Assembly: GCA_942493365.1 (NCBI GenBank)
Contig: OW818697.1
Span: forward strand, 2,170,001-2,234,000
Origin: UBA8949 sp942493365
GTDB lineage: Bacteria > Bacillota > Clostridia > Saccharofermentanales > UBA5734
DNA length: 64,000 nt
Reading direction: 5' to 3'
The notes beneath the pieces were generated by a model, which saw nothing but the letters and a program-made list of their open reading frames with translations, did no database searches and had not been told where the DNA came from. Positions 36,781-44,692 of this stretch are shown piece after piece. Made by a program: the position numbers and the translations under genes. Positions within the stretch are counted from its first letter, which is position 1. Each line of letters opens with the position of its first letter.

Positions 36781-37326
36781 ATGAAAAAATACAGATGTTC
36801 AGTTTGCGGATACATTCACGAGGGGGACGCGCCGCCGGCCAACTGCCCCCAGTGCGGTTCACCAGCCGAAAAATTTGTCTTGGTTGAAGGCACCGATATG
36901 GTTTGGGCTGCCGAGCACGTCATCGGCGTTGCCAACGGCGTTGACCCCCGCATCATCGAAGGCCTGCGCATGAACTTCACCGGTGAATGCACCGAAGTCG
37001 GCATGTATCTGGCTATGTCCCGCGCCGCCGACCGTCAGGGCTACCCCGAAGTCGCCGAAGCCTACAAGCGCATTGCCTACGAAGAGGCCGATCACGCATC
37101 ACGCTTCGCTGAAATGCTCGGCGAACTGGTGACAGCCGACACCAAAACCAATCTCAAAGTCCGCGTCGACGCCGAATACGGCGCCACCGCCGGCAAGACC
37201 GAACTCGCCACCCTCGCCAAGCAGCTCGGCCTCGATGCCATCCACGACACCGTGCACGAGATGGCCCGTGACGAAGCCCGCCACGGTAAGGCTTTCAAAG
37301 GCTTGCTGGAGAGACACTTCAAGTAA
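36781..37326 (+). CDS. Reverse rubrerythrin
   Basis: 181 residues with AGGAGG upstream. Rubredoxin domain comes first (CSVCGY and CPQCGS, residues 6-26), then the four-helix di-iron domain (glutamates in GECTEVGMYLAM and AYEEADHASRFAEML, and DEARHGKAFKG). Ordinary rubrerythrins have the rubredoxin at the C-terminus, so this is the 'reverse' form, an NADH-linked hydrogen peroxide reductase in anaerobic clostridia. Its TAA stop is the first triplet of the palindrome of repeat element E3. Confidence 0.95.
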   Translation: MKKYRCSVCGYIHEGDAPPANCPQCGSPAEKFVLVEGTDMVWAAEHVIGVANGVDPRIIEGLRMNFTGECTEVGMYLAMSRAADRQGYPEVAEAYKRIAYEEADHASRFAEMLGELVTADTKTNLKVRVDAEYGATAGKTELATLAKQLGLDAIHDTVHEMARDEARHGKAFKGLLERHFK

Positions 37327-37396
37327 AATTCGGCATGCGCCGAATTTTAACGAACAACTAACAACGAAGAACGAACAACTGCGGAATAATCAAATT
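37324..37396 (+). repeat. Repeat element E3
   Basis: Palindrome TAAAATTCGGC-ATGC-GCCGAATTTTA (37324-37349) starting on the rubrerythrin stop codon, then AACGAACAACTAACAACGAA-type array, then CTGCGGAATAATC. Same architecture as E1, E2 and E5, but with a different hairpin sequence and a CGAACAA rather than CGAAAAG array. Confidence 0.7.
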
Positions 37397-37430
37397 ACCA
37401 AAAAGAGATCGCCCGCGATCTCTTTTTGGT
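37397..37430. terminator. Bidirectional terminator
   Basis: Perfect 16-bp stem ACCAAAAAGAGATCGC / GCGATCTCTTTTTGGT around a two-base centre. It separates the convergent rubrerythrin and MerR genes and lies between repeats E3 and E4. Confidence 0.85.
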
Positions 37431-37440
37431 TTGATCAGCT

Positions 37441-37496
37441 ATCAGGAATATCCATCCGCAACTGTTCGTTATTCGTTGTTAGTTGTTCGTTGAATT
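37441..37496 (-). repeat. Repeat element E4 (lacks hairpin; overlaps merR end)
   Basis: On the minus strand: CAACGAACAACTAACAACGA array, then GTTGCGGATGGATATTCC tail. Mirrors E3 across the central terminator. The first part is translated as the last seven codons of the MerR gene. Confidence 0.65.
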
Positions 37497-37846
37497 GCTA
37501 CAGCCTTTTCATAATTGTTGATTTTGTTGTCCAGCCGGCCGAGCGTGCTGGTCATCTCATCAATGCGCTTGACCAGCTGCTTGCGTTGATCGATCAGGAG
37601 CTGCTTCCTGGCTGCCAGGGTATCGTCACCCATCAGGTACAGTCGGACGTACTCGGTCAGCACCTCAATCGACAAACCGGCACTGCGCATGCATTTGAGG
37701 AATTGCACCCAGCGGCAGTCTTCTACGGTGTAGTCACGAACGCCACTTGTTTTGCGATTGACATTGGGCAGCAGACCGACGCGTTCATAATAGCGCAGTG
37801 TGTCCTGCGGCAGATCAAATTTAGCGCTGACTTCGGAAATCGTCAT
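37469..37846 (-). CDS. MerR-family regulator, AdhR/NmlR-like
   Basis: 125 residues. MerR winged helix at residues 1-70 (TISEVSAKFDLPQDTLRYYERVGLLP, RDYTVEDCRWVQFLKCMRSAGLSIE), then a dimerisation coil (about 75-115). Cys44 and Cys52 are present; Cys52 matches the position of the electrophile-sensing cysteine known in Bacillus AdhR. It lies 5 bp downstream of the ECF/DUF1893 gene and probably represses or activates that operon through the palindrome at 38831-38850. Its C-terminal QRTTNNE is encoded by repeat element E4, so the native tail has been replaced or extended. Confidence 0.9.
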   Translation of the reverse strand: MTISEVSAKFDLPQDTLRYYERVGLLPNVNRKTSGVRDYTVEDCRWVQFLKCMRSAGLSIEVLTEYVRLYLMGDDTLAARKQLLIDQRKQLVKRIDEMTSTLGRLDNKINNYEKAVAIQRTTNNE

Positions 37847-37851
37847 GTGGG

Positions 37852-38811
37852 TTAACCCGCGCTCATCAGCAGCTTGATGGTTTCCCGCAGCCGCTGCAGG
37901 CCTTCGGCGGGATCATCGATGTCCAAAACCGCGTTCTCCAATGGGCACATGCCGTCACCAGCTCGGTTGGAGATGACATCGATGCGCTGGCCAAAGCTGT
38001 AGGCCACGCCTCGGCTCGAAAGATAATCGCAGGCAGCCTGACTCATTATTTCACCATGGGCGCGCGTTGCACCGCCCAGAACGATCAGCAGCGCGGCGGC
38101 CTTGCCGATCACCTTGTCAACGACGAAGGCGTCCTTCAAGAGGCTCAGTTCGCTGTCCACGATGCGGATCAGCGGTTTGACGCCGGGGCCGCTCTCGGCG
38201 CGGGCGATTTGGCCGTCTTTGATGACGATGCAGCTGGCCTGACCGGCCTTGATCATTTTACGCGCTTTTTCAAAGGTCAGGTCTTTGATGGCGTTACCTT
38301 GTTTGGTTGTGCGATTGACGGCCACAACAATCAGCGGTACGAGGATTAACTGCGCGATGATGCCTGGGATGCCGGTGACAAAGGCCACAGTGACCGACAG
38401 GGCCTTGAGTGCCCCGTTGTTGGCCAGGAGGAGTCCGGCGAAAACCAGGCCATACATGATCCGTCCGCCGACCATGGCGATCAGCATCGACGGAAGCAGT
38501 GGCATTTTGGCTCTGCGGTAAAGAAGGCCGCTGACAGCCCCGTAGACGACTAGCTCGCCGATCATGATCGGCAGCATGGGGAAAACCGGCGGCATGCCAG
38601 TTAGGGCGCTGGACAGCGCAGGGATTAGCACGCCGCCGATGGCGCCGAACGTCGGGCCGCAGAGCAAGCCAATCAGCAGGACCGGGATGTGCATCGGCAG
38701 GAAAACCGTGCCGGGCAGGCCAAACATGTGGCCAGTCAGATAGGGCAGTAGGACGCCCAGCGCGACCAGGACACCAGCTAAAACGAGACGATAGGTTTTG
38801 GTTTTGTTCAT
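37852..38811 (-). CDS. ECF transporter S component fused to DUF1893
   Basis: 319 residues from ATG 38811 (AGAGGAG at 7 bp). Residues about 5-175 are an ECF S-component-like membrane domain (six helices, GPTFGAIGGVLIPALSSALTG, MPPVFPMLPIMIGELVVYG); residues about 185-319 match DUF1893 (TM1506 family), with KAGQASCIVIKDGQIARAESGPGVKPL and CPLENAVLDIDDPAEG. DUF1893 has a cytidine-deaminase-like fold but no proven activity. It is co-transcribed with the downstream MerR gene. Substrate unknown; energising EcfAA'T genes are not in the window. Confidence 0.85.
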   Translation of the reverse strand: MNKTKTYRLVLAGVLVALGVLLPYLTGHMFGLPGTVFLPMHIPVLLIGLLCGPTFGAIGGVLIPALSSALTGMPPVFPMLPIMIGELVVYGAVSGLLYRRAKMPLLPSMLIAMVGGRIMYGLVFAGLLLANNGALKALSVTVAFVTGIPGIIAQLILVPLIVVAVNRTTKQGNAIKDLTFEKARKMIKAGQASCIVIKDGQIARAESGPGVKPLIRIVDSELSLLKDAFVVDKVIGKAAALLIVLGGATRAHGEIMSQAACDYLSSRGVAYSFGQRIDVISNRAGDGMCPLENAVLDIDDPAEGLQRLRETIKLLMSAG

Positions 38812-38830
38812 GATTAAACTCCTCTGTATC

Positions 38831-38850
38831 ACTTGGAGTTAACTCCAAGT
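38831..38850. promoter_or_regulatory. MerR-type operator, perfect 20-bp palindrome
   Basis: ACTTGGAGTTAACTCCAAGT is a perfect palindrome 20 bp upstream of the ECF/DUF1893 start. On the minus strand a TTGACT overlaps its left end, placing the palindrome between -35 and the likely -10 region, as in MerR-controlled promoters with stretched spacers. Confidence 0.8.
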
Positions 38851-38885
38851 CAAACACTATTTTATATGTTTCTAGATGATAAAAC

Positions 38886-38927
38886 AATGATCGGATTTGC
38901 AGCATTTACACTACAAACCCGATCATT
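38886..38927 (-). terminator. Terminator downstream of secDF
   Basis: Stem of 14 bp with one mismatch (AATGATCGGATTTG / CAAACCCGATCATT), 14-nt loop, followed on the minus strand by TTTT. Also possible leader of the divergent promoter is excluded by orientation. Confidence 0.75.
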
Positions 38928-38929
38928 GG

Positions 38930-39007
38930 TTTCAAGGATCACATTCCGAAACTTTTCGCTTTTAGCTTTTAGCTTTTAGTTGAAAAGTCTGCTGCGCAGA
39001 CTTTTCA
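38930..39007 (-). repeat. Repeat element E5
   Basis: Palindrome TGAAAAGTCTGC / GCAGACTTTTCA (38981-39007) whose first triplet on the minus strand is the secF stop codon, then AACTAAAAGCTAAAAGC array and TTTCGGAATGTGATCCTTGAAACC-like tail. Fits the E1-E3 pattern. Confidence 0.7.
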
Positions 39008-39931
39008 CGTCGCGTATCCCGTGCGTCCACCGCGGGTCTTCCACATGACCCAGAGGGGTCCGGCCAGGCAGATCGTCGAGTATGAGCCGCTGATCAGTCC
39101 GATTATCATCGGCAGACAGAATTCTTTGATGCTTTCGATGCCGTAGATGGTGGCGAAGACATAAGCCACCGCCACGGCGCCGATGGTGCAAAGGCTGGTG
39201 ATGATCGACCGGCTCAACGATTGATTGATCGACAGATCGACCAGTTCAGGCAGCGGCATGCTGCCTTTGGTCAGGCGTTCGTTCTCGCGAATACGGTCGT
39301 AAATGACGATCGTATCGTTGATTGAGAAGCCAAGAATGGTCAGGACAACCGCGATCAGCGATTCATTGATCGGGATCTGCAGGACGACAAAGACAAAGAA
39401 AGCGATGAAAACATCGTGAAACAGGGCAACCAAGGCCATGACGCCGGCTGATGGACCGGAGATTTTACGGAAGCTGTACCAGACGTAGGCAACGATCAGA
39501 ATCGAGGCAACGATAATGGCCCAGATACCTCGGGTGAAGAGATCACGGCCGAGAAAGGGATCGACGCGCAGAGAATCCTGCTCGCTGAAGGTAATGTCGG
39601 GGAAGGTCGCCTTCAGCGCAGTTTGCAACGCCATCTGCTGGTCGTTGGTTAACGCTTTGTCGCCGGCGACATTGATCACGAGGTCAAGTCGATCTCCGAC
39701 CAGTGATTTGGTTTGCATACATTTGACAGACGTGCCGATGGCATCACCGATGGCCTTCTCAGCTTTGGCAATGTCGACCGTGCCGCTCGGGAAAGAATAG
39801 TTTAAAATTGTGCCGCCCTTGAAGGTGATGTCGAGCTTCAGGCCAACGAAGATGGCGGTCATCAGGCCGATCAGGAGCAGGACGGTGGAAAGCAAAAAGT
39901 ATTTGCGACGGTGCTTGTAAAAACTAAACAT
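39005..39931 (-). CDS. secF: Protein translocase subunit SecF
   Basis: 308 residues, six TMs with a large extracytoplasmic domain between TM1 and TM2. Motifs: GLKLDITFKGGTILNYSF near the N-terminus, VALFHDVFIAFFVF, ILGFSINDTIVIYDRIRENERL, and a late IGLISGSYSTICLAGPL. Partner of SecD, overlapping it by 8 bp. SecDF uses the proton motive force to assist late steps of Sec-dependent export. Its stop is embedded in repeat E5. Confidence 0.95.
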   Translation of the reverse strand: MFSFYKHRRKYFLLSTVLLLIGLMTAIFVGLKLDITFKGGTILNYSFPSGTVDIAKAEKAIGDAIGTSVKCMQTKSLVGDRLDLVINVAGDKALTNDQQMALQTALKATFPDITFSEQDSLRVDPFLGRDLFTRGIWAIIVASILIVAYVWYSFRKISGPSAGVMALVALFHDVFIAFFVFVVLQIPINESLIAVVLTILGFSINDTIVIYDRIRENERLTKGSMPLPELVDLSINQSLSRSIITSLCTIGAVAVAYVFATIYGIESIKEFCLPMIIGLISGSYSTICLAGPLWVMWKTRGGRTGYAT

Positions 39932-41288
39932 TGTTCTTCACCCTCCTTGCGCCATAAAGCCAGACATTTTTGAAAATCTTGAACTGGCTGAGAGAGCCGA
40001 TCATTAAACGAGAGGCAATGACGCCGGTCAAGCCGTTGAGGATGACACCGATCAGCAGCGAGTATCCAAATGACAGCATCGCGCCAGAACCGAAGGCCAT
40101 CAGGACGGCCGCGGCAATGGCCACGGTAATGTTGCCGTCGACAACCGCCGACAAGGCCCGATCAAAACCGTTGGACAGTGCCAGAGGCAGCGAGGATCCT
40201 GCTCTGAGCTCTTCTTTAATACGGGCTGAGATGATGACGTTGGCGTCAACACCCATGCCGATCGAGAGAATAATGCCGGTAATGCCCTCCAGGGTGAGGG
40301 TCTGCTGCGGGATCGAAATGGCCAGCAGGATACCGATGATCTGAGCCAGTAGCGACCAGCAGGCGACAAAGCCAGGCAGTCGGTAGAAGATCAGCATAAA
40401 GAGGCAGATCAAGCCAAAGGCCACCAGGCCGGCCAGCACCATGACCGAAAGGGCCCCCTGGCCCATGGTCGCGCTGATCGAGCGGCCGTTGATGGTTTCC
40501 AGCGCGAAGGGCAGCGAACCGGCATTGATCTTGTTGGCCAGTGCGGTCGCTTCTTCGCGGGAAGCGATGTTGGTGATCTGACAGGTGGTGGAATCGATTG
40601 CTTCTTGAACCGTCGGCGACGAAATCTCAACATCATCCATGTAAATCGAGATACTCTGGCCAACCAGTCGGGTCGTCGCTTCCTTGAAGGCAATCCGGCC
40701 ATGCTCGGTCAGTACCAGATCGACGATCGGCAGTGTATTCGCGCCGTTAAGATCCTCGGCATAGCTTACCGACGCGCTGACGACGTCCAGGCTGCCCGTC
40801 AGAATGATCTTGCCGTCGGGATCGCGGAAGGTCAGCAGCGCTGTCTCGCCCAGCTCTTTGAGCGCCTTCGGGGTGTCAGATTCGGTTTCGCCGGTCTTGC
40901 GCGGGAAACGAACGAGGATCTGACCGCGGGTCTGGTCAATGGTCACTTCACGATCCAAAATGTTCAAATTGTCCATACGGGTCGTGATGATGCTTTTGGC
41001 AGATTCCAATTGATCGGCTGTCGGGATGCCCGCAAAATCTTTGGGCGCAAACACGGCTTCGACGCCGCCGCGGATATCGATACCAAAACGGATTTGGGAC
41101 ACGCTGTAGAGGGTGATAACTTCGGTCTTACCCGGGACCGGAATTTGCAGGCCGGTCAGCGAAATCACCAGGGTCAGCACGATGATGAATGCCACGATAA
41201 AGAAGGTGATTGGCCTGGCCTTGACGCCGGATTTGGAAAAAGATCGTTTTGCCATAGACTTTTTCGCACGTCCTTTCTTGTTTTGCAT
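39924..41288 (-). CDS. secD: Protein translocase subunit SecD
   Basis: 454 residues from ATG 41288; an in-frame ATG at 41255 (MAKRSFSKSG) is 13 bp from AAGGACG and may be the true start. Contains the family signature FGIDIRGGVEAVF, P1-domain strands with TADQLESAKSIITTRMDNL, and six TMs with GITGIILSIGMGVDANVIISARIKEEL. Together with SecF forms the membrane channel accessory complex. Bacterial secD is often fused to secF in some Gram-positives; here they are separate, overlapping genes. Confidence 0.95.
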   Translation of the reverse strand: MQNKKGRAKKSMAKRSFSKSGVKARPITFFIVAFIIVLTLVISLTGLQIPVPGKTEVITLYSVSQIRFGIDIRGGVEAVFAPKDFAGIPTADQLESAKSIITTRMDNLNILDREVTIDQTRGQILVRFPRKTGETESDTPKALKELGETALLTFRDPDGKIILTGSLDVVSASVSYAEDLNGANTLPIVDLVLTEHGRIAFKEATTRLVGQSISIYMDDVEISSPTVQEAIDSTTCQITNIASREEATALANKINAGSLPFALETINGRSISATMGQGALSVMVLAGLVAFGLICLFMLIFYRLPGFVACWSLLAQIIGILLAISIPQQTLTLEGITGIILSIGMGVDANVIISARIKEELRAGSSLPLALSNGFDRALSAVVDGNITVAIAAAVLMAFGSGAMLSFGYSLLIGVILNGLTGVIASRLMIGSLSQFKIFKNVWLYGARRVKNNV

Positions 41289-41366
41289 CCTTAATTACGC
41301 ATGCAAATATACATTATAGGCATTTTGTCGGCTTTCCTCAAGTGGAATTTGAATATTCGTCGAATA

Positions 41367-41396
41367 AAAAAACCGCTGCCGACACAACGGTTTTTT
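41367..41396 (-). terminator. Terminator after the NlpC/P60 gene
   Basis: AAAAAACCG ... CGGTTTTTT stem with a 12-nt loop, on the minus strand 20 bp after the stop, ending in a T-run. A/T arms also allow stop in the other direction. Confidence 0.75.
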
Positions 41397-41416
41397 GTTG
41401 TTCATTAAATTGTCCG

Positions 41417-42574
41417 TCAGTTGAGAATCCGGCGGATTCCGATCAGTTTGACGCCCCACCCAAGATACTGGCTGACATTCTGGATCACGACTTTTTTATT
41501 ACTGGACGAGGCGTGAATCATGTTGCCGCCGCCGACGTAGATGCCGACATGGGTGATCGACGTGATGCCATCGTAGCTTTTGGTATCCATGCAGATGATA
41601 TCGCCTGGCGCCATGTTGGCATAGTCCACGCCGACGCCCAGGCTGTAGTAACCACTGGTAGAACCGGGGATCGAGATGCCGATCTGGCGGTAACACCAGG
41701 AAGTCAGGCCGGAGCAGTCGAAGCCGCTCATGCTGGAACCGGTATGATAATAACGCACGCCCAGCGCGCTGTAAGCCAGGTCAACGATTTTGCCGGCATC
41801 ACCACTATAAGTGGCACCATTGGATGCCGTCGTTGTCGGTCTGACCACCGGCGCATTTTTGGTGAGGTATTCTGTCGCGACATAACCGGACTCGCCTGTC
41901 GTCAGCGTGACTCTGGACCAGTTGCCGCCGATGCCGGTGCGGGTCAGTTTGGTCGACCTGGTCAGTTTCTTGACGATCGTGCTGTCCGTTGACGGTTCCT
42001 GACGCAGATTTAAGGTGCTGGAATTGACGTACATGGTTTGATTGACGTCTTGAAAGACATAAGTTGTACTGGTGTATTCGGCGGCAACATAACCAAAGAT
42101 GCCATTGAATTCAATTTTGACCCATCCTTCGCCGAGTCCAACACAGAGGATTTTTTCGGCAAAACCCAGCTTGGTCACGATCGCGGCGTCAGTCGAAGGC
42201 GCGGCGCGCATGTTCAAGGTGCTGGATGAAACATACAAGTCATAATAGACCGTCTCAAAAACAGGATCCGTCGCAGCCGATTCTGGCTCGACCCCGTCGG
42301 TCGCCTCGGAGTCCGGTGTAACGTCCTCGTCGTCGACGCCGCGGTTGGGCTGCTCGAGGTTGTAATAGTCTTCAATATCGGTGCTGCCCGTCAAGGCTCC
42401 CGAATCGCTCGGCTCGGTCTGTGCGGGAAAAGTGTTTGCTTCAGTCGTTGAACTGGCGTAGGCCGCTGCCAAACCAAGCGGTTGGGCAAAGACCGGCACA
42501 GCGACAACAGATGTCAACAGCACGATCACCATCAGGTTGCGGATCTGGTGGGAGTTCAGCTGGAATTTCGGCAT
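41417..42574 (-). CDS. NlpC/P60 endopeptidase with two SH3 domains
   Basis: 385 residues. Signal peptide MPKFQLNSHQIRNLMVIVLLTSVVAVPVFA, a low-complexity acidic linker, SH3b domains at about 110-170 and 180-245 (YVSSSTLNMRAAPS and YVNSSTLNLRQEPS), linker, and NlpC/P60 peptidase from about 260 with Cys in FDCSGLTSW, His in ITHVGIYVG, and third residue in MIHASSSN. It would cut peptide bonds in the peptidoglycan stem. Secreted, wall-bound through SH3 domains. Followed by a terminator. Confidence 0.92.
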   Translation of the reverse strand: MPKFQLNSHQIRNLMVIVLLTSVVAVPVFAQPLGLAAAYASSTTEANTFPAQTEPSDSGALTGSTDIEDYYNLEQPNRGVDDEDVTPDSEATDGVEPESAATDPVFETVYYDLYVSSSTLNMRAAPSTDAAIVTKLGFAEKILCVGLGEGWVKIEFNGIFGYVAAEYTSTTYVFQDVNQTMYVNSSTLNLRQEPSTDSTIVKKLTRSTKLTRTGIGGNWSRVTLTTGESGYVATEYLTKNAPVVRPTTTASNGATYSGDAGKIVDLAYSALGVRYYHTGSSMSGFDCSGLTSWCYRQIGISIPGSTSGYYSLGVGVDYANMAPGDIICMDTKSYDGITSITHVGIYVGGGNMIHASSSNKKVVIQNVSQYLGWGVKLIGIRRILN

Positions 42575-42676
42575 GTGTCCTCCGTACTGGTCTGTAAGTA
42601 GCGGAACATTTTTTGCCCCAACTCAAGTGACATTATATCGATCTTCGCCGGATACGTCAAATTGACGCCGATTTTA

Positions 42677-43384
42677 TCAGACGTGCAGACGCCGTTTAAT
42701 CTCCTCACGGATGGCCTGGCGACGGGCAATGGTCAGGAAGACCGCGGCTACCGCGACACATGGGATGATGACAAAAAACGACCAGCCCAGCTGGAAAACA
42801 CCCAGAAACAAGCGGCCGATAATCATGTCAATACCGCCGTTGAGCACGCCGACTGAGATCAGAATGATGGCCAGGATGACTGATCCCCTGATCACCCTGA
42901 AGTCGATCAGCAAACCATTCAAAAGGATCAGCCCGCAGGACAGCAGGGTCAGCGGCAACGCCAAGGTCAGATACCAGGTTGCGTTGCCCTGAATCCATTC
43001 GTAAAGCCAAAGCACCAGCAACAGCGCGACGGTGTCGAGCAGGAAAAGCACGATAAACCGCGGTTTGACCGTCATGTAATACGGCACCACCGCCACCCAG
43101 GCCAAGGCCAGCGCGCCGACTACATAGAGACTCCAGTCCAGGCGACCGGACTGAATGAAATTGATGGTCGCGCAGAGCAAGGCCGGGAAGGCCATGCAGA
43201 TCGAGATGATGATCGCCGTGAAACGTCGATTGATGCGCTCGTTAATCGGGTCGAGACGGCTGGGGTAGGGCCGGACCGACTTCTCATTGAATGGCTGGCG
43301 CGGGTTTTGCACCTCGACGCCGCAAAGGGGGCAGGCTTTTTCTGACGCGATGACTTCAACGCCGCAATTAACACAGTACGACAT
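42677..43384 (-). CDS. DUF6320 zinc-ribbon membrane protein
   Basis: 235 residues: an N-terminal zinc ribbon (CVNCGVEV and CPLCGVEV, residues 4-24) then about six hydrophobic helices (from about 55 to 220). This pattern is known as DUF6320, found next to the acyltransferase-like gene in clostridia. RBS AGGAGG lies in the end of the preceding gene, and its ATG is directly adjacent to that gene's TAA. Function unknown. Confidence 0.85.
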   Translation of the reverse strand: MSYCVNCGVEVIASEKACPLCGVEVQNPRQPFNEKSVRPYPSRLDPINERINRRFTAIIISICMAFPALLCATINFIQSGRLDWSLYVVGALALAWVAVVPYYMTVKPRFIVLFLLDTVALLLVLWLYEWIQGNATWYLTLALPLTLLSCGLILLNGLLIDFRVIRGSVILAIILISVGVLNGGIDMIIGRLFLGVFQLGWSFFVIIPCVAVAAVFLTIARRQAIREEIKRRLHV

Positions 43385-44692
43385 TTATACTTCCTCCTGA
43401 TTGATGTTGTTGCTCTCGACGCGTACCGGGATGCCGAAGCGCACCAGTTGCTTGAAAAATGCGCGCTGCAGGTCGGTCTCGGGCATGGTGCCGGTGAAGG
43501 TCATGATCAGCTGATTGCCGTAGCTCAGCATGGAGCAGTTGACCGCATTGAAGTGCGAGGGACCCAGCACAAAATCAAAACGTTCGACGTGCTCGGCCAT
43601 GCCCTCCGGCAGATTGATCGCGCCCAGATTAGACAGGGCGCTGGTAAAGCGGCTCTCGCCAACCAGATGGTAGGCCAGGCGCATGGCCGCGGTCTTGATC
43701 GGCAGCGGCGCGAGGCGTAGCGCCATGCTGCGCTCAGGACTGACATTGGCACACATCAGGCCGTTCAAAAATTTCTCGTTGACCGTGAAACGCATGTAGT
43801 GATGAACCAGCCCGAGGATTTCCTCAAGTGTGTAGATGCCCAGCGCCGGCTCGATGGTCGGATTGACGAACAACGAAAAATTGCGCAGCGTTTTGGACGG
43901 ATAATAGCGCCGCACGTTGATCGGGATCGACAGGCGGATCGGGTCGTTGATCCGGTAGCCGCCCTGCTGCTGGATCTGATAGAGTTCGTAAATATAGATG
44001 CCGGCCAAAAATTCGGTCAGGCTGGTGTTGTGCTGTTTGGCGACCTCGATGGTCTTGTCCAGCGGCATCGTCCCCGTGATCAGGATTGGGTTGTGCGCGG
44101 CGCTGATGTTGCCCTGCAGGTGGAAGGCCGCGCTCTCCTTGGGACGGCGGATCGAGCGAAAATCCGAGAAGCGCTTGAAGTCGTCGGCCATCTCGGCCTC
44201 TTGCGCCGGTTCGTTGATATCCAGCACGCCCTCGCCGAGAAAATCACCCTTGCCCACCAGCCGCAGGTAGGTCGCGATCAGCGTCTTGAGATAAACCAAG
44301 CCACCGCTGCCGTCGGTCAGCGAATGGAACACTTCAATGGCGATTCGCCGTTCATAATAGCGGACGCGGAAGAGGAAGCTCTTGACGTCTTTGCGCCGCC
44401 ATTGGCGCATCGGGTTTTGCACATCCGGCTCGACCTTGGGGCAGCCGGGGATCGATTGCAGGTAAAACCAGAACAAGCCGCGGCTGAGCTTGACGGCAAA
44501 AAACGGAAAACGCGGCATGACCAGCGCCACCGCCTGCTGCAGCACCTCCGGGTCGATGGTTTCCTTGAGATCGGCAGTCAGCCGATAGACCGAGCCGTGG
44601 CGCGAGCGCATGATCACCGGATAAATCTTGGCGGCATTGTCGAGGCGATACCACGTGCGAGCTGCATGCGGAATGGGCGTTTTAGCGTTCAT
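43385..44692 (-). CDS. Condensation-domain-like acyltransferase (AATase superfamily)
   Basis: 435 residues. The HSLTDGSGG motif (about residue 118-126) is the HxxxDG active site of the condensation/CoA-dependent acyltransferase fold. The N-terminus (RTWYRLDNAAKIYPVIM) and later PIRLSIPINVRRYYPSKTLRNFSLFVNP are typical of the alcohol-acetyltransferase-like group. It overlaps pdxA by 4 bp (ATGA) and abuts DUF6320, so the three are one operon. Acyl donor and acceptor unknown. Confidence 0.8.
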   Translation of the reverse strand: MNAKTPIPHAARTWYRLDNAAKIYPVIMRSRHGSVYRLTADLKETIDPEVLQQAVALVMPRFPFFAVKLSRGLFWFYLQSIPGCPKVEPDVQNPMRQWRRKDVKSFLFRVRYYERRIAIEVFHSLTDGSGGLVYLKTLIATYLRLVGKGDFLGEGVLDINEPAQEAEMADDFKRFSDFRSIRRPKESAAFHLQGNISAAHNPILITGTMPLDKTIEVAKQHNTSLTEFLAGIYIYELYQIQQQGGYRINDPIRLSIPINVRRYYPSKTLRNFSLFVNPTIEPALGIYTLEEILGLVHHYMRFTVNEKFLNGLMCANVSPERSMALRLAPLPIKTAAMRLAYHLVGESRFTSALSNLGAINLPEGMAEHVERFDFVLGPSHFNAVNCSMLSYGNQLIMTFTGTMPETDLQRAFFKQLVRFGIPVRVESNNINQEEV

